This document shows positions 15,601 through 28,383 of a stretch of 64,000 bases of DNA, piece after piece. Location: positions 86,597,696-86,661,695 of the forward strand of contig OY720643.1 of assembly GCA_963169105.1 (NCBI GenBank). The letters are read 5' to 3'. Source of the stretch: Ceriagrion tenellum (lineage: Eukaryota > Arthropoda > Insecta > Odonata > Coenagrionidae). Positions within the stretch are counted from its first letter, which is position 1, and every line of letters starts with the position of its first letter. The notes under the pieces were generated by a model. The model ran no database searches and was not told the origin of the DNA. It saw only the letters and a list, made by a program, of their open reading frames with translations. The position numbers were made by a program, and so were the translations under genes.

Positions 15601-16727
15601 TTCAATTATCACAAAAAAAATAAATCAAGTCATCACTTTCATGATGCAAAGAATAAATGGTAAAATTCTTTAAAAAAATATATTTAGTCTTATGAAAATA
15701 CTAATATTGCAGATTTTTTGAGGTTTCTCTTCATTTAAACTAAAACGCAACGCCAAAAAACAGTAATCACATTTTTTTACCAAGAAATAGAGTGATCTTT
15801 TGGATATTTTTTGTCCATCTTTGTTGTACAAAACATGATTTATAAAAGAATGATCAAAAAGTTAAAGTTTAAATTAAATGACGGAAATAACATAGAACTA
15901 AATAAAACCAAAAATATTCATTACCAGAGAATAATAAAGGTTATTGAAAAAATTTATATCGCTGAAGAAACACTAGATTCACATAAATAATTCTCTTGCG
16001 GCGTGGAAAATTTTATATGTGAATGCAAATTGTTTGTTTCGTAATTTGATTCAGAATCCAAAGGCCTTATTAATCTCCTATTTTCTTCTTTGTATGCATA
16101 AAAATTAATTTATATTTAAAAATCTTTTGTCCTTATTTCTTTAACCATGTAAAAAAAATTCTTTAATATAATATTGATAATGTTTACGATGATAAAAAAT
16201 GTATGGATATTAAATAAATAATTCTTAAACACCTTCTATAGCATTGATATTTTATTTTTTAATTTTTCTTGACAGATATGCATTCTATGAAGGAGAAATT
16301 ATATAAAATAATCTTTTTATATAACTTTTTATCGTTTAAAATAGATCAATGCTATCATAAGAGGTGAATGAATACTTTTTTTATCAAATAGTGACTTGGA
16401 TTATACCTTCCTGAATGAAATTCACTAAAATCTGGTTTTTCAGAATAGCTCAGAAGCAGAAAATGTCTTCGAAATACAAATTTATTTAATTTTTCTTCTC
16501 TTTTATATTATTTTCGCTTAAGATAAAACTATTTTTATATGAAAACGTTGTAAATATCAAAATTTTTTATATCGCCTAATTGTAAAAGAAAAAGGAAAAA
16601 ATCAAATGAGAATAAATAAGATTGAAAAATAAGATTTGTATCTTATATTTGCGTAACTATGGAGTGAATAAAATCCACAATTACAATAAAAATCTGATTG
16701 AACGCGTTTTATGTTATTTAAAAATTC

Positions 16728-17000
16728 CTTCCGAACCTCAAAAATCTTATGATAATATTCATGAATATACTAGGTAATTTATTATTTGTAAAATGATGTA
16801 CGAAACAATGTCATAATTCATTCAATCGGAAATGTATCGAAACGCTTAAATAATCATGTATAAGCAGATTGGCATTAATTGATTTCCCTTAGGTATTTCT
16901 CTAAAGAAAGCTTATTTCGGAATGCTTACATTTTTTTTTTTTCAAAGGAAATATCTGATTTTTCCTAAGATTTTATATGCATGCCAAATTTTCAGGAAGC
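16728..17000. repeat. Best-conserved satellite block, copy 2
   Basis: Second copy of the block that begins at about 15,330: TTCCTTCCGAACCTC, GTACGAAACAATGTCATAAT, AAGCAGATTGGCATTAATTG and CAAAGGAAATATCTGATTT occur in the same order and spacing, offset by about 1.4 kb. Confidence 0.7.
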
Positions 17001-20000
17001 TTATCTAAAAAAAATTAAATCAATTAAATATTTTCGTGATAATTTGAACAAAAGATAAAATACTTTAAAAAAAAGGTTTTGTCTCATGAAAAAACTAATA
17101 TGTTAAATTATTTCGAAGAGTTTCTCTTAATGTAAAATTAAACGAAACGCCACAAAATAAGAATGACATTATTTATTAGGAAAGAGTAAACTTGTTTATA
17201 TTGTATGTCACTCTTTCATATAAAAGAATGATTTAAACGTTTTAGTTTGTCATAAGTTACGGAAATAACTATAACATAATAGGTCCAACATTTTTAATAC
17301 CGGAGAAACAAACATTTATTGGATAAATTTATATCGCCTAGTAAATACTATTTTAACATAAGTTATATTTATTCTTTGTTAAAAATATTGTATGTAAATG
17401 CAACCTTGTTTGTTTCGTAATTTAATTCAGAATTAACAGGCGTTAATAATCTCTTATTTCTTTTTTTGTATGCATAAAAATTACCTTATATAAAAAATTT
17501 ATCTCCTTTCATTAACCTAGTGTAATACTTTTTAAAATATTGTTAATATTTAAAATGATAAATAATGGGTCGATTTTAAAGAGATAATTCTTTAACACCT
17601 CATATAGCAGTCATATTTAATTTTTTCTTTTTTACATGACAGTTAAGTATGGTATGAAAGAGAAATAATTTATAATTACCTTTTTAAATTACGTATTATC
17701 TATTTTAAATAGATAAATCCTACCATAATACCTGGAAGAATGCTTTTTTTTACCAAAAAGTTACTTAAATTCTACATTTCTCAATGTAATTCACGAAATC
17801 CTAGTTTTTCAGAATGGCTTTAAAGAAAAAGTTACCTTCGAACACATTTATTCAATTTTCTATTTTTTTTTATTATTATCGCTTGAGAACAAAACTGTTT
17901 TTATAAAAATCTAGCAAATTTATCTTTGTCGTCAAATTGAAAACGAAAAACGAAAAATATTTACGATCATAATATTATTTTATTATTTTTCAGTATGTTT
18001 CGACGTCAGGAATGGAAGAAAACATTACTGACGTTTGCAGTTTCATGTAGTATTTATGTTTCTGAATGATTGTTAAGATTAATTTTAATCCAAATTGGAT
18101 TATCGACAATGTTTAAGGCCGTATTTTTTTTTAAGTTGTAATTTTTAAGGAAGGGAAGAAACTTTAAGAATGCGTTTCTTTTCTTAGCGTACCAATAAAG
18201 GAAATTTATGATAAAGTAGGCTCTATATTTTTGAGTAAAAGTTTGGATAAATCAATGCTTAATTGATTTCAAAACGTTTTTTATCTCAGAAAATTATAAA
18301 TATATCATTAATTTATTTGTAAATCAAGGGATTTTCTCTTTGAGTTAAGAAAACATTGAACGATTAATAACATTTTTTGTAAAAAATATGAAATTTTTTC
18401 AATATTTCATATTTATCCAAATGTTTAGCACAGATCTCAAGAATAGACGCAGATTGGCATTAATCGATTACCTTTTTGTTTTTAATTTCACAAAACATAT
18501 AGTATCTGATGGAATATATCGCATTTTTAAAGGAATTGTTGAGATTAAAATAATTATTTACCATCGATTTTATCAGTTCATTATTTTCTTGATGATTTGA
18601 ACAAAAGATGAAATTCTTTAAAAAATGTTGTTAATCTTATGAAATTACTAATATCTTAAATTATTTCGAAGTTCCTCTAAAAGAAAATAAAACGTACCGC
18701 CAAAAAATAAGAATGACATAATTTATTAGGAAAGAGTAAAGTTGGTTGTATTGTGAGTCATTCATTCGTGTGTAAAAGATGGATTATAAAAGAATGATTA
18801 AAACGTTTAAATAGAACATAAATTACGGACATAACCTAGAACTAAATAGATCAAAAGCTTTTCAATACTACAGAAATATAAACATTAATTGGATAAATTA
18901 ATAACGCTGGAGAAATCCCTTTTAAATATAAGTAATATTTATTCTTAGTTAAAAATATTATATGTACATGCAACCTTGTTTGTTACGTGACTTAATTCAA
19001 AATTTAAGGCTTTAATAATCTCTTATTTTCTTTTTTGAATGCATACAAATTATTTTGTATGTAAAAATTTAGTTCTTCTTTCCTTAAATTTGTGATAAAT
19101 AAATGCTTTTTAAAGTATTGATAATATTTAAAATGATAAAATATGTCTATTTTAATGAAATAATTCTTTAAACCCCATATAGCAATCATATTGAAATTTT
19201 CCTTTAATTCTTGAAAATAAAGCATTGTAAGAAAAGGCATATACATAGATACATAGATAACAGCAATAAAGCATTTTTTTATAACAGTCATTTTAAAATC
19301 CTTATTATTCTTTTTAAAAAGAATACTATCCTATCCTATCATAAGAGATATAAAAATACTTTTTTCCACTGTAAAGTGACTTGAATTCTACCTTTCTTAA
19401 TGAATTTCACGAAATTTTGGTTTTTCAGAATACCTTAACAGATACAATTATCTTCGCAATACACATTTATTTACTTTGTACTTTTCTTTTTATTAGTTTC
19501 GCTTGAGAACAAAATGGTTTGTCTTGAAAAACATTGCAAATTTCAAATTTTTCCTTGCCGTCAAATTGAAAACGGAAAAAATTTAAGATCGCAATATTAT
19601 TTTATAATTTCTCAGTACTCCCTGACTTCAAGAATGAAAAGAAAATTATTGACGTTTGCGGTTTTATATACTATTTATACTTCTGAATGATTTTTAAAAT
19701 AAAATTTTAATCCTTAGTGAATTTTCGATTATTTTAAAGGCATAAATTTTTTTTAACGAGGTGAAAGATTTAAGGAAGAAAAGAATCTTTGATAATGCGT
19801 TCTTTTTGTAGCGTACCAATAGAGGAATTTAATCAACTAGTGGAGTCTATAATTTTGAGTAAAAGTTTAGAAATCTCAATGCTTAATTAATTTCAAAACT
19901 TTTAATATCAGAATATTCTAAATAAAACAAATGTTTACATAAATTAAAGGTTATGGATCTCTGAGTAAAGAATAATGTTAAGGATCATTTACAATTTTTG

Positions 20001-21954
20001 TAAAGAGTACGAAATTTTTCCTTAATTTTAAATTAATCCTAATTTTTAGCAAAGATCTCAAGAATAGATGCAGATCGGCATTTGTTTATTAACTTTATGC
20101 ATTTACGTCGAGGTTGTTAGAAAATAAATTATTGAAGTTTGCGGTTTTTCTGGACGATTCGTATAATTAAATTATGATCCAAAATGAATTATCAAATATT
20201 TTAAAGGCATTTTTTTAAGGTGGTGTAAGATTAAAGGAAGGTAAGAAATTTTAAGAATGGTTTTCTTTTAGTAGCATACCAATAGAGGAATTTAATGAGT
20301 TAGTTAGTATGTATGTATAATAAAAAAAAGGTATAATTTTAAGTAAAAGTTTGGATTAATCAATGCTCGATTTATTTCAAAAAGTTTTTTATCTCAGAAT
20401 TAGAAATAACGCATTATTGTGTACATAAATCAAGTGATTTGGGTTGAGATTACTTGAATGCATAAATGACAATTTTTGTAATAAATTTGAAATTTTTCAA
20501 AATTGAAAATTATGCAAATTTTTAGATTAGATCTTATGAATGGACGCAGATTGGCATTAATCGATTTCCTTTTTGTTTTTCACTTCACAAAGCCTAAGGT
20601 ATCTGATGAAATGTTTGAAATCACATTTTAAAGGGAAAACCTGAGATATTCAAAAACTTTTCATATATCAAAAATTTTCAACAAATTATAAAATCATAAA
20701 TAAAAAATAGAAAAGTTTATTAACTGGATGCGATAAAAGAACGATTTAATTCGTGGATAACAATAACATGAAAAAAACAATTAGATATTTTTTAATATTT
20801 TATCTTTTTTTGATATTTCATTTGGTGAAAAGTTATAATTGCCTAACAAGTATTGTGAAATCACACTAATGTTCTTTAACAATTTTTTCGCAATTCGTTA
20901 AAAAAAATTAAAAATCGAGCCTACATAATTTTTGAATAATTTTACTTTCTTTTTTATTAATATTGCTTGTGATAAAAATTGAATAAGTTTGAATACTAAG
21001 AAAATTTCAATGTTTTCGTTGTCGAATGTAAATGTAAAGGAAAACGGAGTATTTAAACTACCTAAATTGTCTTTATATATTTTATACTGCCCTTCAAAGT
21101 CTAAATGGAAAACATTCATTGGCATAGAGGCATAGAATAGTAAATTATTTTAACGATTTTTAAAATCTTATTTTAACCCAAAATTTAATATTCAAATATT
21201 TTAATAGCATTGGAATGATTGTTTCGGATATATTTACTAATAACACGAGTAAATTATCCAGAATGCTTTTTTTATTGATTCGTATCAAAGAAGGAATTGA
21301 AAATACTTATTCTACTTTTCAATTTGGAATAAAAATAAGGGAGAAACCAGGCTTAACTTATAACTTAAACATTTTCTTGCAACAGACATATTGGTACTAA
21401 ATAAAGTTAAGTAAAAATAAATCACAAGTTATAGTATATAAAATTCAGAAATCTTTGAAGTATTAATAAATATTTTTGTTGGAATGAAAGGAATTAATTT
21501 ATAATTTAAAGCAATTCAGTGTTAAAAGATTGTGTATCTTTTGTTTGAGCTACTAAGAGGGAAATATGAGCAATTATAAATTCTTCAAGTTTATTTAAAT
21601 TACGGAATAAACTAGGAATATTTTATCATCTTTTCAATCCTGCTTTCAGGATTTCGATAAAATTTTTAGTACACTACAAATACAAGAATAAAACAATGTT
21701 TAATGACTCACATGTTGTAAAATATGAAGTAAATATTTGTGTAAATGATAATTAAATATGTTTTATTGAAATTTGAATTAGTCGAAGTAATTAAAAGCCT
21801 ATTTATTATGTTCAAAGCGTTACATAATTAAAAAAGATATAATATTTATAAGATTTTGTAGCGTTTATTTGCGAAATTATGAAGTGTATAAATGCATTCA
21901 TAAAATCCTTAATTACAATAAAAATCGGATCAAACAAGTATAATTTTATTTACA

Positions 21955-22225
21955 AATTCCTTCCGAACCTAGAAAATCTTATGAAATTATTCATTCATAA
22001 ACAAGGTATTCCATTATTTGTTAAAAGATGTGCAAAACAATGTCATAATTTATTCGATCGAAAATGTTTCAAATTGAATAAAAAATCAAGTGTAAGCAGA
22101 TTGGCATAAGTTGATTTCCTAGTTGTTTCTCTTAAGAAATCATATTTCAGAATTCACACATTATTCTTTTTCAAAGGAAATATCTTATTCTTGCAAAGAA
22201 TCTATATCCATACCAAATTTTCAAA
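21955..22225. repeat. Best-conserved satellite block, copy 3
   Basis: Third copy of the same block, with TTCCTTCCGAACCT, CAAAACAATGTCATAATTTA, GTAAGCAGATTGGCATAAG and CAAAGGAAATATCTTATT in order. The 5.2-kb offset from copy 2 shows that the array has lost or gained units here. Confidence 0.7.
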
Positions 22226-24824
22226 AAGCTTATATTCGTAAGAAAATTAAATTATGTCATTATTTTCTTGATGCATTGAACAAAAGATAAAATTCTTAAA
22301 AAAATGTTTTAAGTCTTATGAAAATACAAATATCAGAAATTATTTCGGAGAGTTTCTCCAAATTTAAAATTAAACGCAACGCCAAAAAATAAGAATGACA
22401 TTATTCATGAAGATGGAGAGTAAACTTGTATTAATTTAATGACATTCTTTCGTGTATAAAGATGAATTATAAACGAATGATTAAAACGTTTTAGTTTAAC
22501 CTTAGTTACGGAAATAACCTCGAACTAAATAGAATCAAAAATGTTCAATACCGGAAAAATATAAAAATGTATTTGATACATTTATTGCGCTGTAGAAATA
22601 CTAATGTAAAATAAGAAATATATACTCTTTGTGAAAAATATAATATGTGAATGCAACCTTGGTTGTTTCGTAATTTAATTCAGAATTAAATGACTTTAAT
22701 AATCTTCTTTGCATGCATAAAATTTACTTTTTATTAAAACTTTTTTGTCCTTCTTTCTCTAACCTTAAAATAAACCCTAAAAATTATGCTTTTTAACATA
22801 TTAATGATATTTAAAATGAATCGATATTAAAGAGATAATTCGATAACCTCTCATATAGCAATCATATTACATTTTTTTCATAATTTAAAATTTATCCATA
22901 TTTTTAGCACAGAACTCAAGAATAGACGAGGATTGGCATATATCGATTTCCTTTTTGTTTTCTTACTTCACAAAACCTATGGTATCTGATGGAATAAAAT
23001 CACAATTTTTTGGGAAATTTCCGAGATTTTCAGAAATAATTTTATATGCTCTCAACATTTTCTAGAACATTATGAAATCTTAACTAAAAAAGACAAAACT
23101 TTTTTACATTTGCGTGTTTCTCTTAAGAAAGCATAATTCGGAATGCTTACATTTATCTTTTTCAAAGGAAGTATCTGATTATTGCAAAGATTCTATATGC
23201 GTACCAAATTTTCAAAAAATATATGTATTCGCAAAAAAATAATAATTTAAGTTATCATTTTCTTGGTGCAATGAACAAATGATTGTCTTATGAAAATACT
23301 TATATCATATATTTCTTAGGAATACTTTCTCTTCATTAAAAATTCATTGCAACGCCTAAAAACAAGAATTGCATTATTTATCCAGAAAGATAGTATAATT
23401 TTTATATTTTATGTCATTCTTTTGTGTAAAAAAGATGCATTATAAAAGAATCATTAAACAGTTTTGACTTAAAATAAATTACGGAAATAACCTAGAACTA
23501 AATAGAACCAAAAACTTTCAATACAGGAGAAATATAAAAATGTATTGGCTAAATTTATTACGCTGAAATTAAAAAAAAAATAAAATCGAACCTACATAAT
23601 TTTTAATTAATTTAGTTCTAATTTATATTAATAATTGTTATGATAAAAATTAAATGAGTTTTGAACACGTTGAAAATGTCAATGTTGCTGTTATCTTTAA
23701 AATGTAATTCGAAGCGGAAGAAAACGGAATAATTTAATCATCTAAATATAATTTGTATATCATACAGTGCACTTCAAAATCAAGATGAAAAAAATGTATT
23801 GGCGTTTGAGGCTTCAAATAGGAAATAGTTTTTGAACGACTATTTAAATCTAATTTTAATCCAAAATTGAGTTTTCGAATATTTTTATAGCATTAAATTG
23901 TTTTCTTTAGGATAAATGTACAAGTAATAGGAGAAAATTTTCAAGGATGGGTTTTTTACTGTAGTGTATTAACGAAGATATCGAAAAAAAATATTTTTTT
24001 TTCAATTTTGAATAAAATATGAAAAAAACCAATCTATATCTATTACATAAAAATTTTCTTGCATCAATCCTATTGATAATAAATTAAATTAAGAATAAAT
24101 AAATCACAAGTTAGTTAAAATTCGGAATAATTTTAAGTATTAATAAATATCGCAGGTATTTAAAAAATTATTCTTATTATTAATTTTGAATAGAAATAAG
24201 GAATAAACCAGGCTTTATTTATTACTAAAATTTTTTTGCATCAAACATATTGGTAATAAAAGACATTATATATATATAAATCACAAGTAGTAGTGTATTA
24301 AATTCGGAATACTTATAAGTATTCATAAATATTTTTGTTAAAAGTAAGAAATTATATTTAAAATTTAAGGCGATTCAAAATTTGAATATTGTGTAAATTG
24401 TTTTATCTTACTAAGAGAGAAATGTGAGTAATTATAAATTCATCAAGTACGGAATAAACTAGGAATATTTTATTATCTTTTAAATCTTATTTTTTAGAAT
24501 TTCGATAAAATTTAAAAATTGCCAGTACGCTACAAATAAAAGATGAAATAAATGTTTAGTGATTCACCTGTGGGAAAATATGGAGAAAGTGTTTGTGTGA
24601 ATGATAATTAAATATTTTTTTAACGAAAGTTGAATTTTTCGAAGTAAATTAAATCCTATTCATTATGGTCTAAGTGTTACATCAAAATAAAAGATCAATA
24701 ATTTATAAGATTTTTTGTCTTTTATTTGCACAACTATGGAGTGAATAAATGAATTTATAAAATCCTCGATTACCATAAAAATCAAAACAAAAATAAAAAC
24801 AAGTAGAATTTTATTTAAAACTTC

Positions 24825-25095
24825 CTTCCGAGCCTCAAAAATCTTATGAAATAATTCATTCATATACTATGTAATTAATTATTTGTTAAAAGATGTACGA
24901 AACAATGTCATAACTAATTCGATCGAAAAGTTTTCAAAACCCTTAAAAAATCAAATATGATCAGATTGGCGAAAATTGTTTTCCGTTAGGTATTTCTTTT
25001 AGGAATGCACATTCCGGAATGCATACATTATACTATTTCATGGAAAAATAACTGATTTTTGCAAAGATTCTATATGCATGCCAAATTTTCAAAAA
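24825..25095. repeat. Best-conserved satellite block, copy 4
   Basis: Fourth copy, with CTTCCTTCCGAGCCTC, GTACGAAACAATGTCATAAC, GATCAGATTGGCGAAAATTG and AATAACTGATTTTTGCAAAG in order. It is close to the right end of the array, which breaks off near 25,830. Confidence 0.7.
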
Positions 25096-25929
25096 GCATA
25101 TATTATCTCAAAAAAAAATTAAGTCAAGTCATTATTTTCATGTAGCTATGAGCAAATGATAAAATTCTTAAAAAATGTAGTAAGTCTTATAAAAATACTA
25201 ATATAATTAACTTTTTTTGATGAGTTTTCTTCATTAAAAATTAAACGCAACGCCAACAAACATTAATGACATTATTTATGAAAAAGCGAGTATACTTTTT
25301 TATATTGTATGTCATTCTTACGTATACAAAAGATGGATTATAAATAAATGGTTAAGAAGTCTTATTTTTAAATAAATTACGGAAATAACTTTGAACTAAA
25401 TCGAACAAAGTTACAAGCCCTTAGTATTTAATAGATAAAAATCACATGTTACAGGAAATTTCTGTGATTTTCAATAAAACTTCATAAGCTCTAAAAATTT
25501 TCAGGGAGCTTATAAAATATGGAAGTGAAAAAAATCAATACTTTTTTACCTTTATGTGATTAAAGAACTATATAAATTGTGGATAACAATAATATACATA
25601 AACAGTTGGAATCTTTTAATTTTCATCCTCATTTGACATTTCACTTTGTTAAATTTTTAATTGCTTAAAAAGTATTGAAAAATCACGATGTTCATCTAAA
25701 AAATTTACGCAAATCATTTTAAAAAATTATAATTGAACCAACATAATTTTGTATTATATATTATCTTATTTATATTCATTATGCTTGCGATAAAAATTAA
25801 TGAGTTTGAAAACTTCGAAAATTTCCTTGTTCGACGTTCCTCACAAAATACTCATGTATAAATATCATTAATGCGGAGTAAATAAAAAATGGTGAATTGA
25901 GTAAGATACTTTCTCGGCTTTTGAAAACA

Positions 25930-26770
25930 AAAAGTACTTATTAATGGTTTTAGCCTTCATGTGGTCGAATGTATATCCGGTTTTCCTAAAGGAAGCGCGG
26001 TCGGCCCTCTTATATTCATGATTTATATTAACGACCTAAGTTCTCCAGTCAGCAGCAAATTAGGTTTATTTGCAGACGATACAGTTATCTACCGTGAAAT
26101 AAGCGAAGACATGGACATTGAATTTCTGCCATCTGACCTTAACCTTCGTGGCACCAGGAGTGGGGGTTAGAATTAAACGCAGCATTGAAGAAACTTGTAT
26201 TTGTCAAGTGTGTAATAGGAAGGTTCTTGGCTGACAAAGTAAAAGAGAGATACGCTTCGCTCTGGCTAGGCCACACCTCGAATACGCCGCGAGCATTTTG
26301 GACCCTGGTCATAAAGATTTTACCGAAAAAATTAATGTAATACAAAAAAGGCAGCACGCTTCGTTACTGCTACAAGCAAACATATAGTGTCCCACAACTT
26401 TTGGAGGGATTAAGGTGAGAGCCCCTAGAGACTCAGAGGCTACACGCTAGGCTTAGTTTGCTAGAGAAATTCATAAATTTAGTGTTTCAGAGGACCACAA
26501 AGAATGTTATCATGACGCCTCACTGCATCTCTAGCTCCGACGGCAGCGATAAAATAAGGGAGATACATTGCTGAACAGATAGGTACAAAAACTTCACACC
26601 CCACAAAATAAGCGACCATAACAAAACTGAGCTCCACTAAATACACTCCCATAGCACACGTCACCATATCACCTCCCAAAACCACATCCCTTACATCTTT
26701 ACACAGCTGGTATCCTAGCAGCCTCTGCCACACGCCCATATGGCGGCTCGCAGGGTAGTAAGTAGATGTA
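25930..26770 (+). mobile_element. Non-LTR retrotransposon 3' fragment, copy 1
   Basis: The plus strand reads SGFPKGSAVGPLIFMIYIND and LFADDTVIYREI at about 25,976-26,100. These match the template-grip region and the F/YADD catalytic motif of LINE reverse transcriptases. After an internal deletion, another frame gives ARPHLEYAASILDP (from 26,265) and SDGSDKIREIHC near 26,540. These are the conserved C-terminal blocks of CR1/Jockey-type elements, followed by a 3' UTR with GCGGCTCGCAGGGTAGTA. Frameshifts and stops make it dead. It sits exactly where the satellite array ends, so it may mark the boundary. The clade assignment is from general family knowledge and is not certain. Confidence 0.8.
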
Positions 26771-26884
26771 AATGAGCGCTACCACCTGTGAACTTGTGGA
26801 GAATATGCATACACTTACCTGGTGGTATGAGAGGGATGTCAATTGTCGGAAAATTGACTGACTTCGACCACATTATAAGCAAGT

Positions 26885-27245
26885 TGAGGGATTAGGGAAC
26901 TAGCATTGGATAGGGTTTAGCTTGCTTGAGAAACTCAGAATTGGTGTGTTTCCAAGCGACACCGAGAATATTGTCATGACGCCTCAATACATCTCTAGTT
27001 CTGAAAAAAGCGATAAAATAAGAGAGATATACTGCCGAACAGATAGGTACAAAAACTCGTTCTTTCCGCACACACAGAAAAAAATGAGCTCCACTTAATA
27101 CACTCCCATAATACACGTCACCATCTCACCTCCCAAAACCTTACATCTTTACACGGCTGGTGACCAAACACCTCCTGCCTCACGCCCTTGCGGCGGCTGG
27201 CAGGGTATGGTATGTACGAAGCAGGGTAGATGAATGTACGAAGTT
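26885..27245 (+). mobile_element. Non-LTR retrotransposon 3' fragment, copy 2
   Basis: A second copy of the last ~350 bp of the preceding element lies in the same orientation. SSEKSDKIREIYCRTDRY is encoded at about 26,990-27,050, then come the same 3' UTR motifs (CTCCTGCCTCACGCCC, GCGGCTGGCAGGGTA). It is closer than copy 1 to the family's usual sequence at this point and lacks the reverse-transcriptase core, as expected for a 5'-truncated LINE insertion next to an older relative. Confidence 0.7.
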
Positions 27246-27302
27246 AACCAGATTTCATTATTGGCTAACACCGAGGCATCGTGCACGTCCAGAAAAACAG
27301 TT

Positions 27303-27706
27303 GGGGATCCAATCAAGTATTACGTAAGACGTTATTGGGAGTGGGAGGGTTTGGACCATGTTACATCGTCTGATGTTGGGAGGTAGGGTTCAGGAATCAA
27401 TTAACATAAGATTTTTGTCCGTCTTGAAACATTGTATCGTTTCCGAAAGAAATTTAACTGTGACATGGAGCATCCGCTCGTAAATGGCGTATTTTCCATT
27501 ATCTCACCGCTACACCAATGCTTCTATTTTGTCTCCTGAATGTACCGAAGCGAGAATTTAACGAAGAGTACATTCAAATATCTGACGTGTTTCATAAGAC
27601 GAAGAGTCAGGGGGTGAGGGGTTGGGAAAATCTTACATTATCTCACATAGGGGGGGGGGGGTCAAAAATGGCATAAATCGTCTCACATAATACTTGAACG
27701 GCCCCC
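27303..27706. mobile_element. MITE-like non-autonomous DNA element
   Basis: The two ends are similar inverted repeats: GGGGATCCAATCAAGTATTA at the left and, read on the other strand, GGGGGCCGTTCAAGTATTAT at the right. Both continue into TAC/TGTAAGACG or TGTGAGACG. Inside are G-runs (11 G at about 27,650) and repeated TTAC/ATATCTCACATAG-like strings. The GGGGCCGTTCAAGTATTACGT theme is familiar from short non-autonomous elements widespread in invertebrate genomes. No open frame is convincing. Confidence 0.6.
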
Positions 27707-27889
27707 TAGGTAAGCAAATTGTATTCGATTTTTCAGCGAGCGCGCGTTGAAAGTGAGAAATGTGACTGCGGCTATATTCGACGTCGAGCGAGCAATGGGA
27801 GGCGGCGGAGGGCATGGCGGGAAGGCAGGTGTATCCGGGAGGCTCTAAAATGAGCCAGAGAAATTTGGCACGGAGCATTGCTAGCAGTT

Positions 27890-28010
27890 GAATTGGGCAC
27901 TACGCTGAAAATACATACATATTTCAGACAGTTATTATGAAACATTTCGGCGCACTCATGACAATGAAATTTAAAAGCGTAGTTTCTTCCTACCTTGTCG
28001 CAAAGTAGAC
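27890..28010 (-). CDS. Possible zinc-finger exon (PHD/C1-type cysteine pattern)
   Basis: On the minus strand an open stretch contains CLLCDKVGRNYAFKFHCHEC followed by AEMFHNNCLKY. The spacing C-x2-C-x12-C-x2-C-x4-H-x2-C fits the first six ligands of a PHD finger, or the C-x2-C-x4-H-x2-C part of a C1 domain. A GTATGT donor-like site follows CTGAAATAT near 27,920, and a CAG precedes TCG-ACT-TGT near 28,016, but that acceptor has a poor pyrimidine tract. The last ligand pair of a PHD finger would be in a following exon that I cannot find. It lies in a CpG-rich stretch 1.3 kb downstream of the THAP exon on the same strand, and both could belong to one gene, which is unproven. Function unknown. 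Confidence 0.3.
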
Positions 28011-28019
28011 AAGTCGACT

Positions 28020-28383
28020 GTTGCGTTGCACCAGGGCCTGGATACCACAGAAAGCTTTGTCCAAACATGATCAGGCTACACAGAACCCTCCATACCGCAT
28101 GGCACACCCTTGTTGTAGCACCTTGCACACAGTCGCACAGCCGACACACTTCCTCTGAGACTGCACATGGTAGGATCCTCTCCAGGGCGCACCAAACCGA
28201 AACTCTGCACCCCTCGACAACTTTCAGAAATCAGACGTCTCCGGGTTGGCCGATGGCCAGCAACTCGATATCCTCTGTATGTGCTCCATTCAACAAAACA
28301 GTGGAGAGAACACCAACGGCCGGGAGCGACTCGAGCATCCGTCCGTCTCGTCTTACCGCTCACTCCGGACCCCCTTTATGTAT
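28020..28383. other. CpG-rich stretch, possible regulatory or 5' region
   Basis: The base composition is unlike the rest of the window: CpG-dense and roughly half GC. Overlapping long open frames exist on both strands, which is what high GC produces, and none matches a family I know. It could be a promoter/first-exon region or the body of an unrecognised transposon. Confidence 0.35.

Larger units (their letters stand above)
1316..25830. repeat. Giant degenerate AT-rich tandem array with nested periodicity
   Basis: About 24.5 kb of very AT-rich sequence with no gene; its short open frames are not conserved between repeats. A basic monomer of about 145-170 bp can be followed by eye: a TGGTGCACCAAAG-like box, then ATAATTCTTATGATAAA-like, a GTAAACGAAAATTCGGAATT-like box, TTTTCAAAACGCCACAAAG, and TCAAGAATAAAAG. 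Box pairs at 3,811/3,967, 4,662/4,818 and 5,093/5,238 show the period. A larger unit is visible too: a block starting ACGGAAATAACC recurs at about 14,089, 15,881, 17,259, 18,825, 22,508, 23,481 and 25,379, a mean near 1.6 kb if the longest gap is counted as two units. A TTATCGTTTACAAATAGAT block recurs near 9,075, 10,800, 11,622, 13,232, 16,325, 17,692 and 19,300. Copies are strongly diverged. Confidence 0.75.

Noticed and set aside
2404..25000. Open frames of 60-102 codons in the AT-rich array (for example 9,094-9,399, 11,693-11,950, 12,467-12,775)
   Set aside because: They are Lys/Ile/Phe/Asn-rich, lie in repeat monomers, and corresponding positions in neighbouring copies are not open.
27890..28010. 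Reading the Cys-rich exon as a nuclear-receptor DNA-binding domain
   Set aside because: The first half looks similar, but the spacing is C-x2-C-x12 rather than x13, the FFRR helix is missing and a His-x2-Cys pair fits PHD or C1 better.
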